Of a stretch of 64,000 nucleotides of DNA, positions 10,901-21,400 are shown one piece after another. Positions within the stretch are counted from its first letter, which is position 1; each line of letters begins with the position of its first letter. The notes beneath the pieces are model-generated. The model saw only the letters and a program-made list of their open reading frames with translations. It was not told the DNA's origin and made no database searches. The DNA is from Madurella fahalii (Eukaryota > Ascomycota > Sordariomycetes > Sordariales): contig CM056874.1 of the NCBI GenBank assembly GCA_029876055.1, positions 9,052,001-9,116,000 of the forward strand. Direction: 5' to 3'. The position numbers were made by a program, and so were the translations under genes.

Positions 10901-11996
10901 ACCTCTGAACCTCTTTGTAGGGCATAGTGGGCCGGGCAAGATCCCAAATGTGCACCACGTTGATGCCGTACCTCCTCTGACCGCTCTCGTCGTATGACAT
11001 GGCGAGCTGCGACGCACGCTTGCCCTGGGCGGTAGCGGACCACTGACCGGGACGCCACGCGAGCGTGCCGGCCGGAGCCGGGGTGGAGATGGCCCACTTG
11101 GGCTTCTGTCGCTTATCCTGTTTGGACATGTCCCAGATGTTGCACTTGCTATCAAGTCCCGCGCTGGCGAGATGGATGCCGTCTGGGTGCCATGCGATTG
11201 AGGTGCATGTCTTCTCGTGGGCATTGATCCTCAGGATGGGCGCGCTGGGCTTGCGGATGTCCCACTTCAACACCACGCCCTGCTCGGTGCCGCAGGCGAA
11301 GATAAAGCCATCCTTGGGGTTCCACCGGACATGTTGCACGTCTGCGTTGCACTTGAAGGCCTGGGTGGAACGGAAGGTGGCCCCGGTCCGCGTCTGCGTG
11401 GGCTGGCGGACGTCAAAGCAGCGCACGATGCCGTCCTGGCTGCCTGACAGCAGCCACGAGTTGCGATGGGGGTTGATGTCGAGAGCGTTTACCTGGCGCG
11501 AGTCCTCGCGGATCTGGACGCAGTCGACGGGGCTTCCTAGCGAAGTAGACCCGGCACGCACGAGGTCGTATTGAAAGATCTTGCCGTTGGTACACGCCGT
11601 GAAGATGGCCTGCCGGCCCTGCGGCTCTCCCCATTTGACATCCTTGATGGAGAGCTGGTCGGCGACAGAAGTGGGCGTGTTGTTCCGCAGCGCGGGTTGG
11701 GCGACGAGCAGAGCGCGCAAGTCGATGCCCTCCCTGACATCGAGGCCGTCAAAACAGACCGTCTTCAGCACATGGCGGCCGGCGAGAACGGCCGAGCGAC
11801 CGTCGGGAGAGCTGTCGATGCACGTGATGGGCACGCCGGCAGCGTAGAGAACATCCTGCGATGCAGATGGCCGGTAGTGAGGAGCAAGGGGGGAGCTGGT
11901 GATGTTTGCCGAGACCGAAGTGTCGTGTGCGGAATCGGGCGGCGGCTTCCCCAGCAGCTTGCGCATGATCTTGCCCTGGTTGCCGATGCTATACAT
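7986..11996 (-). CDS. rtc1: RTC1/SEA2, WDR24-like subunit of the SEA (GATOR2-like) complex
   Basis: A single uninterrupted 1336-residue ORF. Residues of about 60-430 form a WD40 propeller: QAIFTACTNGKIFQYDL, NSWLLSGSQDGIVRCFDVR, IFACGTEQGVVLKWDIRKP, HLASAGLDSKCNIWDM. A long disordered middle follows. From about residue 1070 comes a C-terminal RING-like zinc domain with CTRCH, HCERCKAVMAPCAVCG and WWYCPGCGHGGHSSC. This order of domains is that of yeast Rtc1/Sea2 and animal WDR24, which regulate TORC1 from the vacuolar or lysosomal membrane. A run of alanines near the C-terminus comes from a GCA/GCG repeat (8329-8346). The start at 11996 gives MYSIGNQGKIMRKLLG. Confidence 0.93.
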   Translation of the reverse strand: MYSIGNQGKIMRKLLGKPPPDSAHDTSVSANITSSPLAPHYRPSASQDVLYAAGVPITCIDSSPDGRSAVLAGRHVLKTVCFDGLDVREGIDLRALLVAQPALRNNTPTSVADQLSIKDVKWGEPQGRQAIFTACTNGKIFQYDLVRAGSTSLGSPVDCVQIREDSRQVNALDINPHRNSWLLSGSQDGIVRCFDVRQPTQTRTGATFRSTQAFKCNADVQHVRWNPKDGFIFACGTEQGVVLKWDIRKPSAPILRINAHEKTCTSIAWHPDGIHLASAGLDSKCNIWDMSKQDKRQKPKWAISTPAPAGTLAWRPGQWSATAQGKRASQLAMSYDESGQRRYGINVVHIWDLARPTMPYKEVQRFKSSPSAMLWHDQYLLWTAGQDGIFSQCDVSFAPKVIDRQAVSTMAFSSRGDVLMLLDERAPSHRPRPHILHHDAVAIPSYSSSPATPRFSVSRSDSEDDAVGSFLGPRRRGSRRRRPSTRSTAALSTTPPAGPGMEEVMSLEQTIRVTGTYKPQQAMAIGHAPAAANVEVYEYLAVNYLEALNRELPPSPGCKPLPDRIAATLEHYAKAAANVRQFRLAQTWRILAYAVNMLLHRRAQYHLERRMDRHNTLARKKTEAKAKALGKLLDAPAENVLDGEATPRKVMSATSLDKALPPRSLLSEELESTSNVPTPVARPVPDDLNMSHHDKNDIGRKLSPVVEPESFTLPPAAHLPPETRKRLDSVPLSVASHDSETTQASTEGYDFYDTETLSKAIDAGTSRPTPARVLDYRGSPSPSLRARKQLLRHDSEESYVQLFSISDESRRTTGLANSPDGSVSEQAAKANVLARLQSRSADDEGEFPSRIRGRRIDSSPTHNTIAPIRRLLERTETDLTSYTDEHNLITQTTTDSFESHYLSQPSAEFGVESPEQEPSPDEAVVAPCDDTSPFIVETDYLCWPDDLSYPYPVHPSRGFPVAPSSPLQPYTLISRALSFEAKSSALNASAIVLLLKPLLPEDVIDPFHAAAILRQHHSRLMSMKLFVEAALLRKLCIKGWPGCALATTWGENYPAIFTPAQQDVQASFLCTRCHKPRDVDRTSTSRESIWHCERCKAVMAPCAVCGLRDTAPNLTTNTLTHGLAAGQEPILTTWWYCPGCGHGGHSSCLAAWHAALESASSSGYADVLYDAPGAESSDGCCPLDGCGHACLPGRWRAESVVTSRTEEVSRVVREATRAAAAAATVNAKAVTSMATEGPIPVGDEPQHGDAYLAVGGHGGSGVARHAVRSDGNDVPQSRAVESVRETLAVATGTFGSGAGRAPGASILSSSPGRAGGIVPAGERRKSVKFVATDERR

Positions 11997-12493
11997 GGCA
12001 TGCGTTGCGTGCCAGTATGTTGGGGGTGTGTGCGGAGGGCGGAAGCATCACGGCGGGCATGGTTGGTGCCCCGATCACTGAGGTTAGGTTGCGATCACGA
12101 ACAGTTCAGTTGCAGTGCGATGAGCGTCAGCAGCACTTCCAAATGTTCCAATTGGGTCGCAAGCTGAATGACGGCAACGCCTGACCCCACAAACCGCCAA
12201 GGAATTGGTTCCCTTGCTAGCGTAATGGCCCCGCAGTGCGCCCCAGCGCTGACTGCCAGGCACTTGCTGAGATGCCGCCCATGCTAACCAAGCGCTTGGC
12301 CTTCCACTGGCAGCGTGCAGGTGATCCAGGCCGACAACGACAGGCAGGGCAAACGCCGCTGCGTCCAAACCTTTTTTATTTTTTCCTTTTCTTTCTCCCT
12401 CTCCCTGAATCATCTTACACCATCACATCATCTACGTTACAGCGCTCTCTTGATCACAACAGGAAAAAGAACCCAAACTCATTGCAACTAACT
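11997..12493. promoter_or_regulatory. Divergent intergenic region between rtc1 and cactin
   Basis: A 497-bp spacer holding both promoters. A pyrimidine-rich tract (12370-12412) lies about 80-125 bp before the cactin start, as often seen near fungal transcription starts. Confidence 0.5.
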
Positions 12494-14297
12494 ATGGATC
12501 CCGGCAGGCAGGCCATGATCAACGGGTGGAAGTCGCCGCGCAAACCAGACAGGGACGTCACGGCGCCACGCTACGACTCGGCCAGCCGCATCTCCAAACC
12601 GCCACGCCACGCACCGCCAAAGAACACCATGGCAACCGCTGCCAGCAGGTACCTCACCCAAGACCAGCAATCGGAGCAGTTCGTCGCCGACGAAGACAAG
12701 TTCGTTCTGAAGCAGGCAAAGAAAAAGGCCGACATCCGGGTGCGGGAGCAGCGCGCCAAACCCATCGACTACCTCGCTTTCAACCTTCGCTTCATCGACT
12801 CCGACCGAGATGTCTTCGATGACGACGATACCGACGTGGAGATTATGATTCCGTCCCCGGAGGCTGTCCTGAAGAACCTGAACGAGGCGCAGCTCAAGGA
12901 ACTGCACGAGGATATCAAATCATACCACACTCTCGAAACCAACTGGCGGAACAAGGAGTATTGGACAGCCCTGATGGCTCTATGTGCCGATCGCCGTCAG
13001 AAACTCCAGCCCCAGGGGCCCGAGGGGCGAGCCGTGACCTCGGTAGCGTCGGACGTCGACAAAATCCTGAGCCCCAAGACACTGGAGCAGTTGGAGGCGC
13101 TCGAGAAGCAGATCAAGGCCAAGCTGCAGTCGAACGAGCCAATTGACACCGACTATTGGGGAGAGCTACTCAAGAGTCTCCTCGTCTACAAGGCAAAGGC
13201 CAAGCTGAAAAACGTCTGCGAGGCCATCAAGGACGCCCGGGTTCAGCTGCTCATGGCCCGAGATCCCGAGAAGGCCAAGGCATTGGAAGCGTCCGGTGGC
13301 TTTGCCGATACGCTTTCCGAGCCGGTCCCGAGTGCGGCTAAGCTCGGTCCCCGACCCGCGGCATCAGCCACGGCCTCTCAGGCTTCCAACGCCCCGCCAC
13401 CCGGGACAGCCCGCTTTGCGACGGCTGGGAATGAGGATTTCTCGCAGGCCACCAAGGCCTTGTATGACCGCGAAGTCGCACGTGGGGTCAGCGAAGGCGA
13501 GGAGATTTTTACCGCCGAGGAGGCAGTCCCAGGCATGTCCAAGCCCCTTTGGGCCGACAAGTACCGGCCGCGAAAGCCACGCTACTTCAACCGCGTGCTC
13601 ATGGGATACGAGTGGAACAAGTACAACCAGACGCACTACGACCACGACAACCCGCCCCCCAAGGTCGTTCAGGGCTACCGTTTCAACATCTTTTACCCGG
13701 ACCTCATCGATAAGACCAAGGCGCCGACGTTCAAGATCATCCGGGAACACGGCCGTAGGAAGGGGGAGTCGTTCGCCCCTGCGGGCAAGGAGGACACCTG
13801 CCTCATCCGTTTCATAGCCGGACCGCCGTACGAAGACATCGCCTTCCGGATTGTCGACCGGGAGTGGGACTACAGTGCCAAGAAGGAACGGGGATTCAAG
13901 AGCAGTTTCGACAAGGTAGGTCCGGCCACGTTTTCGTCCCCCTCATGCCGCTGCTACGCCGCAATTTGTGGGATCGAGATCGTGGGGTGCATATGTCTCG
14001 GGCCCAGCCCGCGGCCACCCCGGCATTCTTCGGCCTGCAAAATGTGCGCCACGCAGCCGCCGCCGCGTGATCCGAACCGCCTCTGCACGTCTTACCGGCA
14101 CGCTGGTGTCTTGCATGCGTCATGTATGCGCGTAGGTTGTCGCAACTTTGGGGCTAACTCTTTGGTTCGTAGGGTATCCTTCAGCTTCACTTCCAGTTCA
14201 AAAAGGTTTGTGACACCTTGCGAGGATCCGCTCCCGCACGCTTCAGTCATCGTAAACCGGAAACTGACCATTTGGGTAGATCTACTACCGGAAATGA
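12494..14297 (+). CDS. Cactin, spliceosome-associated protein
   Basis: Three exons, 12494-13915, 14173-14205 and 14280-14297, give 490 residues. The middle contains KPIDYLAFNLRFIDSD and LHEDIKSYHTLETNWRNKEYW (mid domain). The conserved C-terminal domain has ADKYRPRKPRYFNRVLMGYE, WNKYNQTHYDHDNPPPKVVQ and TCLIRFIAGPPYEDIAFRIV. The last two exons are tiny (33 and 18 nt) but their joins yield GILQLHFQFKKIYYRK and a stop, the expected cactin ending, so I trust them. Cactin works in pre-mRNA splicing in the nucleus. The ORF opens further upstream at 12236, but the ATG at 12494 (MDPGRQAMINGW) is preferred because the upstream part includes a pyrimidine-rich leader. Confidence 0.93.
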
Positions 14298-15781
14298 AAA
14301 AGGAACCACGAAGCGCATTCTTGTGTGTGATGGGCCTAGCCCAGGTTGCGGGATTTCTCAGACGGGGCTCAGGATGTGGACCGACCGCCGCGGCACCGGC
14401 CCGCACCGGAGACCCAATCTCCGGCACGCCGGCCATTGTGCGTGTTAGGTCTCTGTCGATACTACGGCGAATGGACACACTGCCGGCCGGCCACAGCGCG
14501 AGTAATTCATGCAGAACACATTGTCCATCATTCTTTTGGATTCTGTGAGACCCTCTCCTGGCCAGATCATCAATGCGCCTATTTCTCGCCGAACGTCGTG
14601 GGGCGCAGGCTGTCACGCCTGATGATGTCGCCTCCCGGGTCCCGAGCGTCGGACTTGATCGCGCCACTCATTTTCTCGCCTGGGCAGACAGCCGCTTGCA
14701 AAGCGTCCGGCTGCACTGCCCACTTGACTGCTAGCCCTGCTGTTGGTGTGCCTCTGTGAATTGAAGGCAACAGCGTTGCCCAGATGGGCGTGGAGTCGTC
14801 GGAGATGGACAGCAGCAGGGGGAGGCCGGCATGGAGACCGTGCCTGGGAGACGCCAATGGCCAATGCCTGGAGCTCCGCAGCCCTTCCCATCGACGCTCT
14901 CGGTCCGTCATAAACTGCCTTGCAGCTACTTGCTGTGAAACGCAAGCATCAATGAAGCGCATTTCTTCGGTCAGCCTTCTAGAATGACAATATGGGTGAC
15001 TTCGTTCCAGGCATTGCAGCGTAGCCATCGCACGGTGCAAGATGCCTCTGGTGAGGTTGAGTGTCACATCGCCATTGGCTGCGTCGACCAACTGCCAAAA
15101 GCGTTTCTTTTTGCCAGGTTTTTGTTGATTGGCCCCAGTCGGCCAAATGCACCTTTCCGGAGAAGCCTTCTCTGCCTTTTCCCGCCAGTTCTGAGCTCTC
15201 AGCCGTAGGATTGCGGGCTCTGAGGAGAGGGACTGGCGGTCATGTTCTCTTTGCCAACAACGGCACAGGCGTGGGCGGAAGAGACGACCGGCAGGACAAG
15301 CAGAGGTCGAACTCGACAAGCTGCAGATGACAATGAGCTTGTTGAGCACGCCGCAAGCCGTCACCGCCTTGATACACACACGGCTCGCTGCTTGCCCAGC
15401 CAACGGTGCCTGGTTTCGCTGCTCAGGTTTCGGCGGGTGAGCTCCAGACGGATTCCCGGGCGGTCCCCTGCCTCAGGCTTGGCTATCAGTTCTCACTCTC
15501 GTCCATGTTATGCAGTAGAGCTGTCGCATGTCAGGCGGGGCATGTGGAGGAAGGCCTGTACAGTGTGGCCATGCGACCAAAGTGAGGCTGGTCGGGGCCT
15601 GAATGACCACACCCACCCCATCTGGTGGCTGCGTGGCCCAGGTTGGGATCTCCCTGTCGTGTCTCCCAGCCGTATGGAATGGCTAAAACAGCCACCTCTT
15701 CGTTTGCGTCTCGGTCCCTCTTTTTTAGCAGACGCAGGCACACACCGGCAGCCAGGGCACGCAACATCCGCACACATACAG

Positions 15782-15817
<36 letters not shown>

Positions 15818-16436
15818 GCACACCACACACCACACACCACACACATGCGCCCAGTAGAGAGACATGCCGTACATGGTACTTGGGAAATAGCACACAAGTA
15901 CCCCCATCTAACCAGTGCCCTGCTTCTCCTACACGCACGTAGCTATGTAGCACAGACCCGCATGGTACACACACGGCATCTTGCCTGCTCAGCCATGCCC
16001 ATGTAAATATCAAGTCAACCGGACAATGCGCTGGCGGACCCCAACCTTGTACCCGCATCATTGCTTCCCAGGCCTGGCCTAGTTTTCGCCTCCTACCCTT
16101 GCCTCTTCCCTCCTATGGGGAGACGCACCCTCATCCAGGTTACACCCTTGCGGGTCAGAGCCGATCTGCACGGCCCGGCAGTACCTACTTCCTCTCTTGA
16201 AGGTACATACCGAACAGCCAGGACAGCCCGCTAATCTACATTTGATCGTCCTATCAACCGCAATAACATCCGGCCGGACCCCAGGTTCACAGTCGACCAA
16301 CAGACGGGCCTCTTAGTCCTTCGCCCGAAACACCTTCGTTCCCACGCCCATCCCCATTCTTCTCCAACGAACCTTTCAAGCGGGTTGGAACCCATCGATT
16401 CTCGTCCCGATCTCGATCTCGATCTTGTAGACCTCC
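14298..16436. other. Long upstream region of the forkhead gene, no gene seen
   Basis: About 2.1 kb without a supported gene. The longest ORF (minus, 14579-15403) lacks motifs and overlaps equally long ORFs in other frames. A CA microsatellite lies at 15783-15845. Long leaders and promoters are common before fungal transcription-factor genes, so this may be 5' UTR and promoter of the forkhead gene. Confidence 0.5.
15783..15845. repeat. (CA)n microsatellite
   Basis: A pure CA run to 15812, then imperfect CA with interspersed G and C to about 15845. Confidence 0.95.
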
Positions 16437-18498
16437 ATGTCACCAGACTCGCTCTATTGTGTGGGCGACCCCGAGTATCCTTCCACGTTCCCACCATCCG
16501 ACTGCCTCGCCGTCGACCCAGGGCCTGACGGAGAACTCCTCCGCTCCGCCAGACTCGACAAAGAAGCACAATTGTCTCGAGAGATGCCTGCTGTCTCGAA
16601 TTCAGAGACAGTAAGCAGCTCACCGTCACAGCAGCTGACCCAGATGAACTTATCGCCCAGCGCAAGGCACGCGGGACCCCAGTTTGCCGGGGAGATGACC
16701 GGGATTATGAGCAGCGGCGGTCCAGAAAGCCGACGGCCTTACGTCACGAGCCACGTCCGTGGAGGGCCAGTGTGGAACGCGCCCCTCGGAACGCCGACAG
16801 GCAACGACGGCCCGGAGAACTACACACTTCACACCTCTCCGACAGTGACCGGCCTTGAGCGGCACGTCGGATCGGCTCAGTCCTCCCCTCGCAGCTGGGC
16901 CCCGCCGGATCAGGTCCAGGTTGGACCCACGCCGTGGGAGCCGGGTTCAGAGCCACTCCAGAATCCATACCATACCCTGGACCCCCAGACCTCGGGTTTG
17001 CCCCAGAGAGAAGGCGACAGCTTTGTGCAAAATAGAAGTGCCCCGATATCATCGCCGTTCCCCACCGGCACGTTCCAAAGCTCAGATGCGCTGGGAAGTG
17101 ACTTCCGCGCCGGCTATCTTGCGTCACCGAGGGACGGTGATTCTTCGACTCCGGAAAGCAGCCATCCATTGTCACCCTGCAGCATAGCACTCGGCGCGAG
17201 CGTGGAGGAGGGTGTGCCGAGCCCGGCTCCCGGCCTGGCAACGGCCGAGGATGTGGCAACCGTCCAGGCGTTGAACGACTCAGTCGCCGGGGGCCACAGC
17301 CGGCAAGACAGCAGGAACAGCCCTACCAACGGTGGCAGCGCATCAAACGACGCAGCTGCCAACAACAAAAATGAAGAGCCGTACGCGCAGCTCATTTACC
17401 GCGCCCTGATGAGCAACCCTCGATATGCCATGACTCTACAGGAGATCTACCAGTGGTTCCGCGAGAACACGGACAAGTACAAGAACGACAGTAACAAAGG
17501 CTGGATGAACAGCATCCGGCATAACTTGAGCATGAACCAGGTACTATTTCCCTCCATTGTCTCGGTCCCGCCGTAGCTAACGGCCACGTCACCGTGTCTA
17601 GGCCTTCACGAAGCGCGACCGCAGGTCCATCAGCTCTAAGGGCGGGGACACCGAAAAGGGATCGGCCGGGACCACGCTGTCTTCATTGAGCAGTCAGGGC
17701 GACAGCAAAAAGTCGACTGAGTGGTTCCTGGAGCCGTGGGCTATTGAGGAAGGGGTGCAGAGCACGACGAGGTACCGTAAAGGCACCCAGTCGGGACGGA
17801 GCGCTGTGCGTCATAGGAGTGTTCTCTCGTCGACTCGCGGCTATGGGGGCATTCAGTTCGGCAGCGGCAGGGATCTGAGCCGGTATGGATCAGCCGACAG
17901 GAAGAGGGGCAGGATAATGCGACACGCGCCAGTGCACAACGCCTCCGCAGCCGCGGCTAGCCAAATGCAGCACTATCATCTTGCCCACCACAACCACCAA
18001 CAGACCCTCCACGGCCCTATCAGCGAGCCGCCGGCATACGCCCACTACTTCGCCAATGGCCCAAGCCACGTGCAGATGGCCGACGTGGGGAGCCCTGGGG
18101 TGATCAACCGGGCCGCCATCGACCCGGAGCTCGACTTCGCAGGTTCGCAGGCTTTCCAGTCGGCAACCCCGGGTCATCACCACCATCAGCACCAACGCGC
18201 GCGGAGCGACCTGACCGTCGACGAGCCTGCCACGCCCGAACCGCCGTCGTACGGCGATGAAAGCAGCCTGCCACTGCCAGACTTGCGGGCAGCTGCCCAG
18301 CCGAGCAGCAGCATGAGCGCCAACGCAAATGGGCTGTATTACACCATGGGCGAAGGCACCAACCACGGCGGCAGTGGCGGCGGCGTCCCCCTGTTGACGA
18401 GTTATGCGCCACAGGGCGCCACGTACGAGGATGTGTACATCTTTGGCGGCCTGGACATGGTGGACGGGCAGCCGACGTACCAGCCGCATGCTTTCTGA
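16437..18498 (+). CDS. Forkhead-domain transcription factor
   Basis: Two exons, 16437-17540 and 17602-18498, give 666 residues. The forkhead domain spans about residues 315-395: EEPYAQLIYRALMSNP, ALMSNPRYAMTLQEIYQWF and the recognition helix NSIRHNLSMNQ, continued after the intron by AFTKRDRR and KSTEWFLEPWAI. The intron falls right after the recognition helix. No FHA domain is visible, so it is not an Fkh1/2-type protein with that domain. The N- and C-terminal parts are low-complexity, with a His-rich stretch near HHHHQHQ. It should bind DNA in the nucleus. The target genes and the exact orthologue are not determinable here. Confidence 0.92.
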
Positions 18499-21400
18499 GG
18501 TACCAGACCTCATGGCTCGACGCTAGATGCCGCAAATCTTTTATTTTATTTTATTTATTTTTTTCCTTTTTTTTTTTTTTTTTTTTTTTGGTTCTCTGTC
18601 CACACCCACCCACCCCCCTTTCACCTACCTACAATACACCTTTCATCACCAAAATTTCACAAAACAGGGGTCTATCACATCAACAGGAGGCGACATCATT
18701 CGCAACTCTTTCATGTCTCTGTTCCGTTCACTAACAGTTGTACCTGTACACTACAAAAAAACCAAAAAAAAAAAAACAAAATAAGGGGACTGCACCTCGG
18801 ATCACAAAATACCCCAGGTTCTAAGAGCACGCGTGGGCCCATTATGTCACTATCAGCACAGTCTGGCGTCCCGGATAATTGCTTAAGGCGGGTGGGCGGC
18901 ATGGGATAGTTCAAGATGAAGTTACGCAGCGCAATAATACCCACCCCCTTTGTTGTATCCACTAGCTTTCTTCGATAGAGACCGAGAATCACATTGAGTA
19001 GGCGTTTATAACATTGGCTCAATGTCTCACTGGTACTGGCACTAGGCAAAGAGTGCAAACACGGCGTTTCTTCAACCGTAACCCCAAAAAAGGCCGACAT
19101 CGACGAGGCTGCTCTCTGTCCCGGCCGAGTCATGGGACATGGCCGAATGAGGGATGACTGGACTTCGGGCCGGTAAGTGTTTGGCGATGGTTCGAGTGAT
19201 CGCCGAACCAGGGAGGCATTGTTGGTTTAGCTAGGATGTTCAGATTGCGCTAGTCCCTAATGACAGACTCCCTCGACCGCTCGAGAATGGGATAACTGAC
19301 AAGGGGGAGAAGTGACAAGGGCAGGGATAGGCGTGGGGAAGAGGTTGCAGGGGGCCGGGCTGGGCTGCATTTATGCGCTCTCGAACACTACTGAAGACGG
19401 TGCGACGGGCACACCAACCCCAGCATGGGGCCGACTATCCCTATACGATGTGCGCCCGTCCAGAAGCGGGGTTCATGGATGGTCAGATCCCTGCAGCCGT
19501 TTCTCGATCGAGGATGAGGCGTTGGGCCTCTTACCCTTCTCTTCTCAGAAGCCTCGGGCACAAAAGACACTCCCCAGTCCGGGAATCTGCAGATGACGCC
19601 CACAGCACAAGAGCAGAACCACTTGGATCCCTTTCCACTTTCGCAGCCCTATGAGTTGACTTTTAAGAAAATGCCTCGATAGCAATTCCCACCCTGCAAT
19701 TGCCAAAAAAAAAAAAGAAAGAAAGAAAAGAAAAAAAAAAAAAAAATCCGGGAAGTTTCCGCTATCTCTTCCTCAGCGCCGACTGGGCAATGGTCTAGTA
19801 TTGCTGAGGCTCAAGAGCCAGGGGTCGCCGACTCGATCGGGCAGAAGCAGGGCAGTCAACGACCAGACACCCCGCCAAAAACGTACAGTATGTGCCGAGT
19901 AAAGGGACGCCTAGCGCAAGCCACCCCCCAGCAACAAGTTTGTTGGCGACGGCAACTACCGCTAGGCCCACCAACCTGACAGTTGGACGGCGCGGGCAGT
20001 CGGAGCTGGTCAAGTGGAGTACACCACTAGATGAGGACAAATGAGGTGGGAACGGATTGCCTCGGAGCTAACCTGACTGGACGCCACCACGGGTTGAGCA
20101 GTCTTTTTGTCCTGATCAACAAGAAATATGTTGACAGTGTCTCAGAAGTGTGTGCCCTTTTGTTTTTCTGCGGCCAATGTGTCGTGCTGATGTAGATGTC
20201 TCACGCAGCAACATCCCGGAACCTTGCCTTCCTAGCACCGAAGCGATATGTTCCACGTGTTTTGCTGAGAACACGATATGGGACCGCATTGTCTGAGTCA
20301 AAAAAAAAAAAAAAAAAAAAAAAAACGATCTGAAACTCGCGTGCTGGATGACGACTTAGACACTTCAAATGTGTAAGTGAACAGGACGGGGGGAGGGGAG
20401 GAAAAGAAAAGAAAAGAAAAGAATGAAAACGCTTGAGAGGTTAGGACCGCCTCATCATCAGCTCGGCACCTACCTTCCTGGTCCAGGTTTCCATGTATGA
20501 CAATGGCGTCTACGTCGTACTACCTTACTGATCGGTGATCGCGATGGCGCGGAGGGCGAGACGCACCTGTCGTGTACACATAGCAGATGTTAACCTGCCC
20601 GTCGCCGTCCGCCGCTGCGGTGCCTTGTTCCGTGCAGACAAATCACGGCCGGTCCGTCCCATCCATAATCCACCCATCTCTGCCACACCTCCCACTCACA
20701 CAGGGCAGCGCAGAACGTTACCCCAGTTTTTCAACCCCCCCCCGGGGGGGTCCTGCCCTACCCTTCCCCCACATCACATTCACTCGCAGCGCGGCCCAAA
20801 TCTCTGCTCGGCTGCCGGCAGCTTGCCCCGTGTAGTCTTCAGTTTCGATGCGACGCAGGGGGGAGGGGGGCTGGGGCATGTCCCTCTCGAGCAAACAGTC
20901 AACCCTCAATCTGTAATTTGTGTTTCTCCCCATTTCTACCTCGTGCAACATGGATTGTTTCGAGAAGCCCGGAGAGATGCATGCCCCCGGGCAGTTGCAG
21001 CAACAGATTCTTCAGGTTGATTACCAGCGGTGAGATGTGGTCGTCGACTGCAAGGCTGTGGTGACAAGGGCAAGTTGAGATCGGCCCTCACACTACTGTA
21101 CACATCATTCCCAACCCCTAACCCCACCCCACCCCACCCCCTCCCCCCAAAAAATCATAAAAGTCTTTAGGGCATGTTGCCAGTTGCAGTTTGCAGCAGT
21201 GTCTCATGGCAGTGTGGTTGCCGAGATCTGATCGCTGATGGCATGTGCCGTCTTGGAAAGCCCGGAGAAAGAGACGGGCCTGCACGGCGCACCAGCACCA
21301 GGGTTTTCCGGCGCTTGTTGCTAGGATCGGTCCGGTTCGTTGCATTTCGCTGTCCCCAATGCGTGACGGCATGGCGCAAGCGCCCGCGGTTCCCTGTCGA

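Noticed and set aside
12236..12493. Upstream ATG as the cactin start
   Set aside because: The added 86 residues come from a pyrimidine-rich leader and do not resemble cactin. The ATG at 12494 is better.
14579..15403. 274-codon minus ORF between cactin and the forkhead gene
   Set aside because: No domain or signal. Similar-length ORFs overlap in other frames, as expected in GC-rich DNA.
15531..16061. Cys/Val-rich minus ORF over the CA repeat
   Set aside because: The Val-Cys repeat is only the translation of the microsatellite.
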